DNA from: Allobosea psychrotolerans
Lineage (GTDB): Bacteria > Pseudomonadota > Alphaproteobacteria > Rhizobiales > Beijerinckiaceae
Assembly (NCBI RefSeq): GCF_002917105.1
Contig: NZ_PQFZ01000027.1
Location: 1-64,000, forward strand
Reading direction: 5' to 3'
DNA: 64,000 nt
In this document: in pieces, positions 33,351 through 40,373 of the stretch
Layout: each line of letters starts with the position of its first letter
Position numbering within the stretch: the first letter of the stretch is position 1
Notes under the pieces: model-generated
The model's input: only the letters and a program-made list of their open reading frames with translations
The model's database searches: none
Told to the model about the DNA's origin: nothing
Made by a program: the position numbers and the translations under genes

Positions 33351-34151
33351 TTACCAGCCGGCGAGGACCGCGCCCTTGAAGCGCTCGGCGACGAAGGCCT
33401 TGATCTCGGGGGTATGATAGGCTTCGACCAGGGTCTTGACCCAGGGCTTGTCCTTGTCGGCGGCACGGACCGCGATGACGTTGACGTAGGGACCCTTCGG
33501 ATCCTCGCGCAGGATCGCCGAGGTCGGCTCGATCTTGGCGTCGACGGCGTAGTTGGTGTTGATCGCGGCGGCAGCGACGTCGGCGAGCGACCGCGGGGTC
33601 TGCGCCGCCTCGATCTCGATGACCTTCAGCTTCTTCGGATTCGAGACGATGTCGGCCGGGCCCGGCTTGAAGCCGACGCCGTCCTTCAGCTTGATGATGC
33701 CCTTGTCCTGCAGCAGCAGCAGCGAGCGGCCGCCATTGGTCGGGTCGTTCTGGATGGCGATGGTGGCGCCGTCCGGGACCTCGCCCCAGCTCTTGTACTT
33801 TGCCGAATAGATGCCGAGCGGGAAGTTCACGGTCAGGCCGACGCTGACGATCTTGTAGCCGCGATCCTTCACCTGGTTGTCGAGATAAGGCTGGTTCTGG
33901 AAGGAGTTGGCCTCCAGCTCGCCGGCGTCGAGCGCCTGGTTCGGCACGACATAGTCGGAGAACTCGATGATCTTGAGGTCGATGCCCTGCTTGGCGACGA
34001 GCGGCTTCAGCTTCTCCAGGATCTCGGCATGGGGACCGGGCGATGCGCCGATGCGCACGAGCTGGGTCTGCTGGGCGAGCGCGGGAACGGCGAGCGTCAG
34101 GGCAAGAGCGGCGGAGGCTGCCAGCGCAGCGCGGCGGGTGATGATGGACAT
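33351..34151 (-). CDS. metQ: methionine ABC importer binding protein MetQ/NlpA family
   Basis: About 266 residues. The NlpA/MetQ pattern is clear: Gly-Ala-Ser-Pro-Gly-Pro-His-Ala-Glu-Ile-Leu, Glu-Phe-Ser-Asp-Tyr-Val-Val-Pro-Asn-Gln-Ala-Leu, Asn-Ser-Phe-Gln-Asn-Gln-Pro-Tyr-Leu and Asn-Asp-Pro-Thr-Asn-Gly-Gly-Arg. The signal peptide ends Ala-Leu-Ala-Gln and has Thr-Arg-Arg near its start; there is no lipobox cysteine, so unlike E. coli MetQ this is a soluble periplasmic protein. The longer frame upstream runs through a repeat and was not used. Last gene of the metNIQ operon. Confidence 0.92.
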   Translation of the reverse strand: MSIITRRAALAASAALALTLAVPALAQQTQLVRIGASPGPHAEILEKLKPLVAKQGIDLKIIEFSDYVVPNQALDAGELEANSFQNQPYLDNQVKDRGYKIVSVGLTVNFPLGIYSAKYKSWGEVPDGATIAIQNDPTNGGRSLLLLQDKGIIKLKDGVGFKPGPADIVSNPKKLKVIEIEAAQTPRSLADVAAAAINTNYAVDAKIEPTSAILREDPKGPYVNVIAVRAADKDKPWVKTLVEAYHTPEIKAFVAERFKGAVLAGW

Positions 34152-34196
34152 GGGACGGGCTCCTGTGAGGATGATGAAGGTTTGCGTTTCAAATCC

Positions 34197-34309
34197 AGCC
34201 CTCATCCTGAGGAGCCGCACAGCGGCGTCTCGAAGGATGCTCCAGAGGTTGCGGAGCATCCCGGATCATCCTTCGAGACGCGCCTGTGGCGCTCCTCAGG
34301 ATGAGGGCT
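34197..34309. repeat. dispersed ~115-bp inverted repeat, copy 2
   Basis: Same element as at 9101 (CCCTCATCCTGAGGAG...CTCCTCAGGATGAGGG), here between metI and metQ, which it splits by 197 bp. It may lower or process the transcript between the permease and the binding protein genes. Confidence 0.8.
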
Positions 34310-34348
34310 GAGATATATGGGTCCCGGGGTTTGGTTGGGTGAAGCGGT

Positions 34349-35014
34349 TCAGGCGTGGCGCAAGCGCTTGTTGAGGCGGCGAGCGAGGCGGTCCCCAATG
34401 CTCTGGACGGTCTGGACCAGGACGATCAGAACGGCGACGACAGCGGCCATGACATCGGGCATGAAGCGCTGATAGCCGTAGCGGATGCCGAGATCGCCGA
34501 GCCCGCCGCCGCCGACCGCACCGACCATGGCGGAGAAGCCGAGCAGGCTGACGATGGCGAGCGTGAGCCCCAGCACGATCGCGGGCAGCGCCTCGGGCAC
34601 CAAGACCTTGCGCACGATCTGGACCGGCGTCGCGCCCATCGACCGGGCGGCCTCGACGAGGCCCTGATCGACCTCGCGGATCGCCCCCTCGATCAACCGC
34701 GCGATGAAGGGCGTGGAGGCGACCGTCAAGGGCACGATTGCAGCCGCAGTGCCGATCGAGGTGCCCGCCAGCAAACGCGTGAACGGGATGATCGCGACGA
34801 CGAGGATGATGAAGGGCGTCGAGCGCGTGGCGTTGACGAGCGCGCCGAGCACAGCGTTGGCGAAGGGCGCGGCGAACAACTCGCCGCGCTTGCTCGTCGC
34901 CAGGAAGACGCCGAGCGGCAATCCCAGCAAGGTGCCGATCCCGGCCGCGACCGCGACCATGGTCAGCGTGTCGGCCGTGGCCTGGAGGATGAGCCGGATG
35001 ATGTCAGGCGACAT
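34349..35014 (-). CDS. metI: methionine ABC importer permease MetI
   Basis: A 221-residue permease with about five helices and the EAA loop Ala-Ala-Arg-Ser-Met-Gly-Ala-Thr-Pro-Val-Gln-Ile-Val. Length and motifs (Asn-Ala-Thr-Arg-Ser-Thr-Pro-Phe-Ile) are those of MetI. Its start overlaps the metN stop by 11 bp. Confidence 0.94.
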   Translation of the reverse strand: MSPDIIRLILQATADTLTMVAVAAGIGTLLGLPLGVFLATSKRGELFAAPFANAVLGALVNATRSTPFIILVVAIIPFTRLLAGTSIGTAAAIVPLTVASTPFIARLIEGAIREVDQGLVEAARSMGATPVQIVRKVLVPEALPAIVLGLTLAIVSLLGFSAMVGAVGGGGLGDLGIRYGYQRFMPDVMAAVVAVLIVLVQTVQSIGDRLARRLNKRLRHA

Positions 35015-36110
35015 GGCCGATGACCTCCACCTTGAGTTCGAGGTTTTTCAGCGCGCCGAGCACGGCGCCGAGTTCAGGCTCGCGCGCCGGCACCGAGACC
35101 AGCAGGCTGCCGAAGGGCTTGCCGGCGATGGCGTCGATGCGCCCGGCCAGGATGTTGACGTCGACGCCGATGATCGAGCTCAAGCGGCTGATCACCGGGG
35201 CCGTCGCGTTCTCGCCGGTGAAGGTGATGCGCAGCACCGCGGCGTCGCCCGGTCGCGGCTCCGCGCGAAGACGGCCGGCGAGATGAGCCGGCAGGTCGAC
35301 GCCGGTCACCGCCTCGACGAAACGCGCCGTGGTCGGGTGCCTGGGCTGCGTCAGCACCGAGAAGGTATCGCCCTCCTCGACGATGCGGCCGCCCTCGATC
35401 ACCGCGACGCGGTCGCAGATTTCCTTGATGACGGGAATCTCGTGGGTGATCAGCAGGATGGTGACGCCGAGCTCGCGGTTGACCTGCTTGAGCAGCGCCA
35501 GGATCGATTGCGTCGTCTCAGGATCGAGCGCCGAGGTCGCCTCGTCGCAGAGCAGCACCTTCGGCCCGGTCGCGAGCGCACGGGCGATGCCGACGCGCTG
35601 CTTCTGGCCGCCGGAGAGCTCGGCCGGATAGCGCTCGCGCTTGTCGGCGAGGCCGACGAGATCGAGCAGGCGCTCGACCTGGGCCGTGATCTCCGCCTTG
35701 GGCGTGCCGGCGATCTCCAGAGGCAGCGCGACATTGTCGAAGACCGTGCGCGAGGAGAGCAGGTTGAAATGCTGGAAGATCATGCCGGTCGTGCGGCGCC
35801 GGGCCCGCCAGCCGGCCTCGCTCAGGCCGGTGACGTCCTCACCCTCGATCAGGATGCGGCCGGAACTGGCGCGCTCCAGCCCGTTGACCAGCCGGATCAA
35901 GGTCGACTTGCCGGCGCCGGAGCGACCGATGACGCCGACGATCGCGCCCCTGGGCACATCGAGATCGATGCCCGCGAGCGCTTCAACCTCGCCTTGGCCG
36001 CGACGGCCGGCAAACACCTTGCCGACCCGCTCGAAGCGGATGATCGGCTCAGGCAAGGGCGGGATGCCGATCCCGACACGAAAGGCGTCGGGCTTCAATG
36101 GGGCGTTCAT
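35004..36110 (-). CDS. metN: methionine ABC importer ATPase MetN
   Basis: About 368 residues. Walker A is Gly-Arg-Ser-Gly-Ala-Gly-Lys-Ser-Thr, the signature Leu-Ser-Gly-Gly-Gln-Lys-Gln-Arg and Walker B Val-Leu-Leu-Cys-Asp-Glu-Ala. A C-terminal NIL/ACT-like domain (Ile-Thr-Phe-Thr-Gly-Glu, Leu-Leu-Val-Ser-Val-Pro) binds methionine and closes the transporter when it is plentiful. I prefer ATG 36110 because GAGG is correctly spaced; ATG 36113 is adjacent. It starts 7 bp after the 56-residue ORF, so it belongs to the same transcript. Confidence 0.94.
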   Translation of the reverse strand: MNAPLKPDAFRVGIGIPPLPEPIIRFERVGKVFAGRRGQGEVEALAGIDLDVPRGAIVGVIGRSGAGKSTLIRLVNGLERASSGRILIEGEDVTGLSEAGWRARRRTTGMIFQHFNLLSSRTVFDNVALPLEIAGTPKAEITAQVERLLDLVGLADKRERYPAELSGGQKQRVGIARALATGPKVLLCDEATSALDPETTQSILALLKQVNRELGVTILLITHEIPVIKEICDRVAVIEGGRIVEEGDTFSVLTQPRHPTTARFVEAVTGVDLPAHLAGRLRAEPRPGDAAVLRITFTGENATAPVISRLSSIIGVDVNILAGRIDAIAGKPFGSLLVSVPAREPELGAVLGALKNLELKVEVIGHVA

Positions 36111-36117
36111 CATGGCC

Positions 36118-36288
36118 TCAGAATTGGGTGTGGCAGGACCAGTGGGCAATGCCGAGCTGTTCGTGCGTCACATCATGGATGGATTTGCGCAGGGCCTCAT
36201 CAGCCGTGGGATCGCAACCTGCCTGCGCAGGCACCGCCCTGGCGAACCAGGACGACAGCGAGCGCCAGAGAAAGGCGAGCGGTCTCAT
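36118..36288 (-). CDS. small protein (56 aa) upstream of metN, unknown
   Basis: Starts at ATG 36288 with GAGG six bases upstream, 10 bp after the preceding small gene's stop, and ends 7 bp before metN. The N-terminal third is hydrophobic (Phe-Leu-Trp-Arg-Ser-Leu-Ser-Ser-Trp-Phe); the rest is polar and ends Trp-Ser-Cys-His-Thr-Gln-Phe. No family recognised. Tight spacing on both sides and a good ribosome-binding site argue it is translated. Confidence 0.5.
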   Translation of the reverse strand: MRPLAFLWRSLSSWFARAVPAQAGCDPTADEALRKSIHDVTHEQLGIAHWSCHTQF

Positions 36289-36298
36289 AGCGGCCTCG

Positions 36299-36553
36299 TC
36301 AGGCTGCCAGTCGCGGCGCGCTGTGGCGGCGCGGCGCGGCAAGCTGACGGGCGGCGAGCTCGGCCGCGCCCGGCGTGGCAAAGCGATGGCCCTCGAGCGC
36401 ATGGAACGCGGCCGATGCGGCGATGAAGGTGAAATAGCGCTCGTCGGGGCGGCGATTGACCAGGCCCGCCTGGGTCTCGCCGACCTCGATGACATAAGCC
36501 TGAGAGGCCTGGATCTGAGCCTGCTGATCGTAACTGGAATGAGTATGCGACAT
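36299..36553 (-). CDS. small protein (84 aa) in the metNIQ leader operon, unknown
   Basis: Starts at ATG 36553 with GGAGG seven bases upstream. The core reads Ala-Tyr-Val-Ile-Glu-Val-Gly-Glu-Thr-Gln-Ala-Gly-Leu-Val, then Tyr-Phe-Thr-Phe-Ile-Ala-Ala-Ser and His-Ala-Leu-Glu-Gly-His-Arg-Phe. This beta-hairpin-plus-helix pattern resembles short unnamed proteins I have seen in Hyphomicrobiales. The N-terminus is Gln/His-rich. Function is unknown; the same transcript carries the methionine importer. Confidence 0.6.
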   Translation of the reverse strand: MSHTHSSYDQQAQIQASQAYVIEVGETQAGLVNRRPDERYFTFIAASAAFHALEGHRFATPGAAELAARQLAAPRRHSAPRLAA

Positions 36554-36630
36554 GGTTCTGCCTCCGCCGCTCTTGCGGCGCTTGATGGACATCTGATGGA
36601 AGAGCCGGTGAGCCGGCCTTCAGCGCAGGA

Positions 36631-36699
36631 TCAGCGTCGACAACAGCCCATGTCGCGGGCGAGGCGGGGTTCGTCAGGTCGAACGGTCAGCATGGCCAT
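36631..36699 (-). CDS. 22-codon leader ORF ending Cys-Cys-Arg-Arg
   Basis: Starts at ATG 36699 with AGGAG eight bases upstream; the sequence ends Asp-Met-Gly-Cys-Cys-Arg-Arg then TGA. A GCCGG/CCGGC hairpin follows at about 36605-36618. A short, well-initiated ORF with a tandem-cysteine end between a SAM-responsive element and a methionine-uptake operon fits a regulatory leader peptide sensing cysteine or sulfur supply. The peptide's role is inference. Confidence 0.6.
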   Translation of the reverse strand: MAMLTVRPDEPRLARDMGCCRR

Positions 36700-36722
36700 G
36701 GTCTTCTCCTCATAACTGGAGC

Positions 36723-36739
36723 CCACGACCACGTCGTGG
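36723..36739 (-). other. 7-bp perfect hairpin between riboswitch and leader ORF
   Basis: CCACGAC / GTCGTGG with loop GTG, starting directly after the riboswitch's last conserved bases. It could be the expression platform or a pausing hairpin. No T-run follows it, so it is not a classic terminator. Confidence 0.55.
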
Positions 36740-36792
36740 CGCTTTAGCGTTTGGTGACGCGGCGCAAGCTGCTCGCTCAAATCCCCGCGGCC
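36738..36792 (-). promoter_or_regulatory. SAM-II riboswitch candidate upstream of metNIQ
   Basis: Minus-strand RNA has, in order: a P1 arm CGCGG (36789-36785), the conserved GGAUUUG (36784-36778), an AGCG segment (36777-36774), the P1 partner CCGCG (36762-36758), an A-rich linker UCACCAA, and ACGCUAAAGC (36750-36741). The CGCU of the last block pairs with AGCG of the loop, giving the H-type pseudoknot of SAM-II (metA motif), whose hallmarks are GAUUUG and GCUAAA. SAM-II occurs mainly in Alphaproteobacteria ahead of sulfur and methionine genes, as here. Match is by eye, not by covariance model. Confidence 0.75.
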
Positions 36793-36819
36793 ATCGAACC
36801 AAGCCCGATGACAAGCCGT

Positions 36820-36848
36820 AATCTGGCTGGAGATATCCTCTTTGTCAA
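36820..36848 (-). promoter_or_regulatory. candidate sigma-70 promoter of the met operon
   Basis: On the minus strand TTGACA (36848-36843) is followed after 17 bp by CAGATT (36825-36820), a weak -10. A start near 36812 would lie about 20 nt before the riboswitch. The remaining 36849-36991 is AT-richer but otherwise featureless. Confidence 0.5.
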
Positions 36849-36991
36849 CCCAATCGTTCTTTTAAAGAAACGAAGCGGGAGAAAAGAATTTTCCCGCAAG
36901 CGGCAGCGAAGCGAAAAATCCTTCGCCGAAACACCGCGCCGGTCGCTGCGCGAATGCGCGGCTTCACTGGCGCGGCTTGACGGGCGCGGGA

Positions 36992-37426
36992 ATGCGGGTG
37001 CATCTGCCCGGCATGCCGGCTTTCGCCCCCCTGGTGCCCAGTTTTTCGCGCAACACGTTAGCGCGACTGCGCCGCTCCGTGCTCGGAGCCTGGCTCGCCG
37101 TCACTTACGCGCTGGCGGTGCTGGCTGCGGGACTGGCGCCGTCCGCCGCGCTCGCCCATCCCGGCCTCGACGGCGCGCTGCTCTGTTCCGGACTGAGCGC
37201 TCCCGGGCCTGACGCGCCAGAGCCTGCCGGCGAGCTGACGCATTGCAAGGGCTGCCCGGTCAATCCGGTGATCGCCGGCCCCGCGCCAACCCTACACGGC
37301 ATGATCGTCAGGCTGGCCGTTCAGGCGCCTGCCGTTCAAACCATCATCCCAGCGCCGCCGCGCATGGCCACATTCGGCCTGCCGCAGTCGCGCGCGCCGC
37401 CGGCCGCGGCCCGCCTCCGTCTCTGA
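36992..37426 (+). CDS. DUF2946-like exported protein, copper-associated
   Basis: About 144 residues with one hydrophobic N-terminal segment (Leu-Ala-Val-Thr-Tyr-Ala-Leu-Ala-Val-Leu) and the signature His-Cys-Lys-Gly-Cys-Pro-Val-Asn-Pro near 89-97 that I associate with DUF2946. It is one of few cysteine motifs in an otherwise Pro/Ala-rich protein and could bind a metal. It is followed after 103 bp by a periplasmic copper chaperone gene on the same strand. ATG 36992 and 37013 are both possible starts; neither has a strong ribosome-binding site. Confidence 0.6.
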   Translation: MRVHLPGMPAFAPLVPSFSRNTLARLRRSVLGAWLAVTYALAVLAAGLAPSAALAHPGLDGALLCSGLSAPGPDAPEPAGELTHCKGCPVNPVIAGPAPTLHGMIVRLAVQAPAVQTIIPAPPRMATFGLPQSRAPPAAARLRL

Positions 37427-37529
37427 CGGCTCCTAACGCTTTCATTCGGGCAGGCGCACCAGATTGCCCAGCCGTTCCGCATCCCCTGCCCGCCTGGGCA
37501 TGGTCGATGCAGCCATTCAGGATTTTTCG

Positions 37530-38012
37530 ATGAACAGGATCACTCGCACATTCGCGGCCATCGCGCTGACAGTGAGCAGCGCCGCCGCCTTCGCCCATGA
37601 ATACAAGGCCGGCCCGCTCAAGATCGGCCATCCCTGGTCGCGGGCCACGCCCGCTGGCGCGAAGGTCGGCGGCGGCTATCTCTCGATCGAGAATACGGGT
37701 TCGACGCCCGACCGGCTGGTCTCGATCTCGGTGCCCTTCGCCGACAGCGTCGAAATGCACGAGATGGCCGTGGTCGACGGCATCATGACCATGCGGCCGC
37801 TCGAAAACGGGCTCGCGCTCGCGCCCGGCGCCAAGGTCGAGTTCAAGCCCGGCGGCTACCACATCATGTTCATGGACCTGAAGCAGCCGCTGAAGCAGAA
37901 CGAGATGCTCAAGGGCGTGCTGACCTTCGAGAAGGCCGGCACGATCGAGGTCGCGTTCAAGGTCGAGGCCATGGGCGCCAAGGCCGCCGACCCCAGCGCG
38001 CATACGCACTGA
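37530..38012 (+). CDS. periplasmic copper chaperone PCu(A)C
   Basis: About 160 residues with a signal peptide ending Ala-Ala-Phe-Ala-His. The copper-binding pattern of PCu(A)C is present: His-Pro-Trp-Ser-Arg, Val-Glu-Met-His-Glu-Met, then Met-Thr-Met-Arg and Gly-Gly-Tyr-His-Ile-Met-Phe-Met-Asp-Leu. It delivers Cu(I) to cytochrome oxidase in the periplasm. The start at ATG 37530 has CAGGA seven bases upstream; the longer frame was rejected. The His-rich tail (Ala-His-Thr-His) may add metal ligands. Confidence 0.9.
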   Translation: MNRITRTFAAIALTVSSAAAFAHEYKAGPLKIGHPWSRATPAGAKVGGGYLSIENTGSTPDRLVSISVPFADSVEMHEMAVVDGIMTMRPLENGLALAPGAKVEFKPGGYHIMFMDLKQPLKQNEMLKGVLTFEKAGTIEVAFKVEAMGAKAADPSAHTH

Positions 38013-38030
38013 GGCGCAGGCCGCGCCGTC

Positions 38031-38054
38031 ATGCTCGGGCGAAGGCCCGAGCAT
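38031..38054. repeat. GC hairpin, gctcggg family
   Basis: ATGCTCGGGC / GCCCGAGCAT perfect 10-bp stem with loop GAAG. It lies between convergent genes and may terminate both. Confidence 0.55.
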
Positions 38055-38067
38055 CTCCGGCAAAAAG

Positions 38068-38090
38068 ATTCTCGGGCTTCGCCCGAGAAT
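38068..38090. repeat. second GC hairpin, gctcggg family
   Basis: ATTCTCGGGC / GCCCGAGAAT perfect 10-bp stem with loop TTC, 14 bp after the previous hairpin. The outer bases differ from that copy but stay complementary, so the stem is preserved. Confidence 0.55.
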
Positions 38091-38095
38091 AACAC

Positions 38096-39025
38096 TCACA
38101 CCTTGGCGCGCGGATCGGTCTTGGCGACGCGCGCCAGCAGGTAATCGACCTCGGTCTTCGCCTTGGCCGAGATCGAGGAGCCCGGCTTGCGCTGGGCGTC
38201 GCTGGCCAGGATGCCGCGCTTCATCATGGTGTATTTGCGCACGGCGAGGCCGACGCCGAGCTGCTGTTCATAACGCAGCAGCGGCAGATGCGCGTCGAAG
38301 ATGTCGTGGGCGGCGTCGCGTTGGCCGGCCTTCTGCAGCTTGACCACATCGATCAGCAATTCCGGGAAAGCGTAGCCGGTCATCGCGCCGTCGGCGCCGC
38401 GCTCCATCTCGAAATCGAGGAACATGCCGCCATTGCCGGTCAGGATCGAGATCGGCCGCAACGAACCCTCGGCCTGGAACTTGCGCAGGGTCGAGATCTT
38501 CTCCAGCCCCGGCCAATCCTCATGCTTCAGCATCACGCAGGAGGGATGGTCCATGACGATCTTGCGGATCACCGCCGGCGTCATGATCACCGAGAGCGTC
38601 AGCGGGTAATCCTGGATGACGAAGGGGATGTCGGTACCGATCGCCTCCACGGCCTGGGCGTAATAGCCGATGATCTGGTCGTCGGTGCGCAGGGATGGCG
38701 GCGGCGCGATCATCACGCCGGCCGCGCCGAGCTCCATCGACTGGCGCGCCAGCGAGCGCATGGCGGCAAAGCCCGGCGCGGAGACGCCGACGATGACCGG
38801 CTTGCCCGGCATCTTGGCCACGGCGATCTTGACGATGCCGACCGATTCCTCCGGCTCCAGCTTGGGGGCCTCGCCCATGATGCCGAGCACCGTCGTTCCG
38901 TCGGAGCCGATTCGATCGTAGAATTCGAACAGGCGCTCGGTCGAGGTCCAGTCGATCGTACCGTCGGGATTGAACGGCGTCGGCGCGATCGGGAAGACGC
39001 CGCTGGCGTCGGGGGTCAAGCTCAT
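38096..39025 (-). CDS. DapA-family aldolase/dehydratase (not DapA proper)
   Basis: A 309-residue class I aldolase of the DHDPS/NAL family. The Schiff-base lysine is in Val-Met-Leu-Lys-His-Glu-Asp-Trp and the conserved tyrosine in Gln-Asp-Tyr-Pro-Leu. The Gly-Xaa-Xaa-Gly-Glu motif is present as Gly-Ile-Met-Gly-Glu. It lies 47 bp downstream of an FAH-family gene in one operon, which points to sugar-acid or keto-acid catabolism rather than lysine synthesis. Exact substrate unresolved. Confidence 0.85.
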   Translation of the reverse strand: MSLTPDASGVFPIAPTPFNPDGTIDWTSTERLFEFYDRIGSDGTTVLGIMGEAPKLEPEESVGIVKIAVAKMPGKPVIVGVSAPGFAAMRSLARQSMELGAAGVMIAPPPSLRTDDQIIGYYAQAVEAIGTDIPFVIQDYPLTLSVIMTPAVIRKIVMDHPSCVMLKHEDWPGLEKISTLRKFQAEGSLRPISILTGNGGMFLDFEMERGADGAMTGYAFPELLIDVVKLQKAGQRDAAHDIFDAHLPLLRYEQQLGVGLAVRKYTMMKRGILASDAQRKPGSSISAKAKTEVDYLLARVAKTDPRAKV

Positions 39026-39072
39026 GGTTCTGGCTTTCGGATGGATTATGTCGATGGGCTTCGATGCGGCTT

Positions 39073-39759
39073 TCAGACGATGCGGGTGCGCACGCTGCCG
39101 ACCCCGGCGATCTCGCCTTCCAGCACGTCGCCCTTGACCACCGCCGCGACGCCCTCGGGCGTGCCGGTGAAGATCAGGTCGCCGGGCGCGAGGACGACGA
39201 GGCTCGACAGATAGGCGATCGTCTCAGGCACGCTCCAGATCATCTTGGCGAGGTCCGAGCTCTGGCGAGGCACGCTATTGACGACGAGCTCGATCTTGCC
39301 GGCGCTGGGATGGCCGACATGGCTCGCAGGCGCGATCTCGCCGATCGGCCCCGAAAGGTCGAAGCCCTTGCTCATGTCCCAGGGCTTGCCGGTCTTCTTG
39401 GCCGCGGCCTGCAGGTCACGCCGCGTCATGTCGAGCCCGGCGGCATAGCCATAGACATGGTTCAACGCCTCGGCCTCGGGGATGTCATGTCCGCCGGTGC
39501 CGATCGCCACGACCAGCTCCATCTCGTGGTGCAGGTCCTTGGTCTTGGTCGGATAAGGCATGTCGGCGCCGTTGATCAGCAGCGCGTCGGCCGGCTTGGT
39601 GAAGAAGAACGGCTCCTCGCGATCGGGATCGCCGCCCATCTCGCGGGTATGCTCGGCATAGTTCCTGCCGACGCAGAAGACCCGGCGCACGGGGAAGAGC
39701 CCGCCGCCGGCGACCGGCACCGCGGTGACGGCAGGCGGATCGATCACGTAATTCGTCAT
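39073..39759 (-). CDS. fumarylacetoacetate hydrolase (FAH)-family enzyme
   Basis: About 228 residues. Motifs of the small FAH/2-hydroxyhepta-2,4-diene-1,7-dioate isomerase type are clear: Cys-Val-Gly-Arg-Asn-Tyr-Ala-Glu-His, His-His-Glu-Met-Glu-Leu-Val with the metal-binding Glu pair, Asp-Met-Thr-Arg-Arg-Asp and Thr-Gly-Thr-Pro-Glu-Gly-Val. Members cleave or decarboxylate C-C bonds of acylpyruvates. Start at ATG 39759 has AAGGAG upstream. It is followed by the DapA-like gene, so both probably serve one catabolic route. Confidence 0.88.
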   Translation of the reverse strand: MTNYVIDPPAVTAVPVAGGGLFPVRRVFCVGRNYAEHTREMGGDPDREEPFFFTKPADALLINGADMPYPTKTKDLHHEMELVVAIGTGGHDIPEAEALNHVYGYAAGLDMTRRDLQAAAKKTGKPWDMSKGFDLSGPIGEIAPASHVGHPSAGKIELVVNSVPRQSSDLAKMIWSVPETIAYLSSLVVLAPGDLIFTGTPEGVAAVVKGDVLEGEIAGVGSVRTRIV

Positions 39760-39977
39760 GGCTCGGGGCTCCTTCGGATATTTCCGCTGCCGTTCATGCG
39801 GGAGTGGGGCGTGCGGGGCAAGGGCCTCGACTCTCGGGACGGGGCTGCATCTGCGACATCGCAAAGACCGGCGCAAGGGCGTTTTGCGGCGCATCATTGC
39901 AACCATAGCGTTTTGCCCCCTACAGTGTGGCCCGGGTCGGCATGAGCCGGCCTGAACTGAGACTGAAGGAACAGCAC

Positions 39978-40187
39978 GTGAGCACGGGTACCGTGAAATG
40001 GTTCAATGAAACCAAGGGCTACGGATTCATCACGCCTGATCAGGGCGGCAGCGATGTTTTCGTGCATATCAGCGCGGTCGAGCGCTCTGGCATGCGCGGC
40101 CTGAACGAAGGTCAGAAGATCAGCTACGATCTCGAGGCCGACCGCAAGACCGGCAAGTCCTCGGCGGTCAATCTCAAGACTGCGTGA
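39978..40187 (+). CDS. cold-shock-domain protein CspA family
   Basis: A 69-residue single cold-shock domain. RNP1 Lys-Gly-Tyr-Gly-Phe-Ile and RNP2 Val-Phe-Val-His-Ile are intact, with Thr-Val-Lys-Trp-Phe-Asn at the start. Translation begins at GTG 39978 with AAGGA seven bases upstream. It binds RNA and DNA single strands as an RNA chaperone. The following 186 bp up to the MFS stop hold nothing I recognise. Confidence 0.95.
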   Translation: MSTGTVKWFNETKGYGFITPDQGGSDVFVHISAVERSGMRGLNEGQKISYDLEADRKTGKSSAVNLKTA

Positions 40188-40373
40188 GACAACCCCTAGA
40201 CGGGAGGCCGATCGGCGGCGTCGCTTCCCGAGCCAATGCGAATCTCTATCGATCTACCAGGACTGAAGACGATTCCCGGCATGCCCGTCGCCAAGAGGCG
40301 GCGGTCGGAGGGCAAGGGCCAGCCCCAATGGCCCGATTTCCGCGGCGGCTTACTGTCGGCTGCGACCCGGTAA

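Noticed and set aside
36118..36495. 125-codon version of the small gene before metN
   Set aside because: Its N-terminal 69 codons overlap the 84-residue gene in another frame and are Arg/Ser/Pro-rich; the internal ATG at 36288 has a proper ribosome-binding site.
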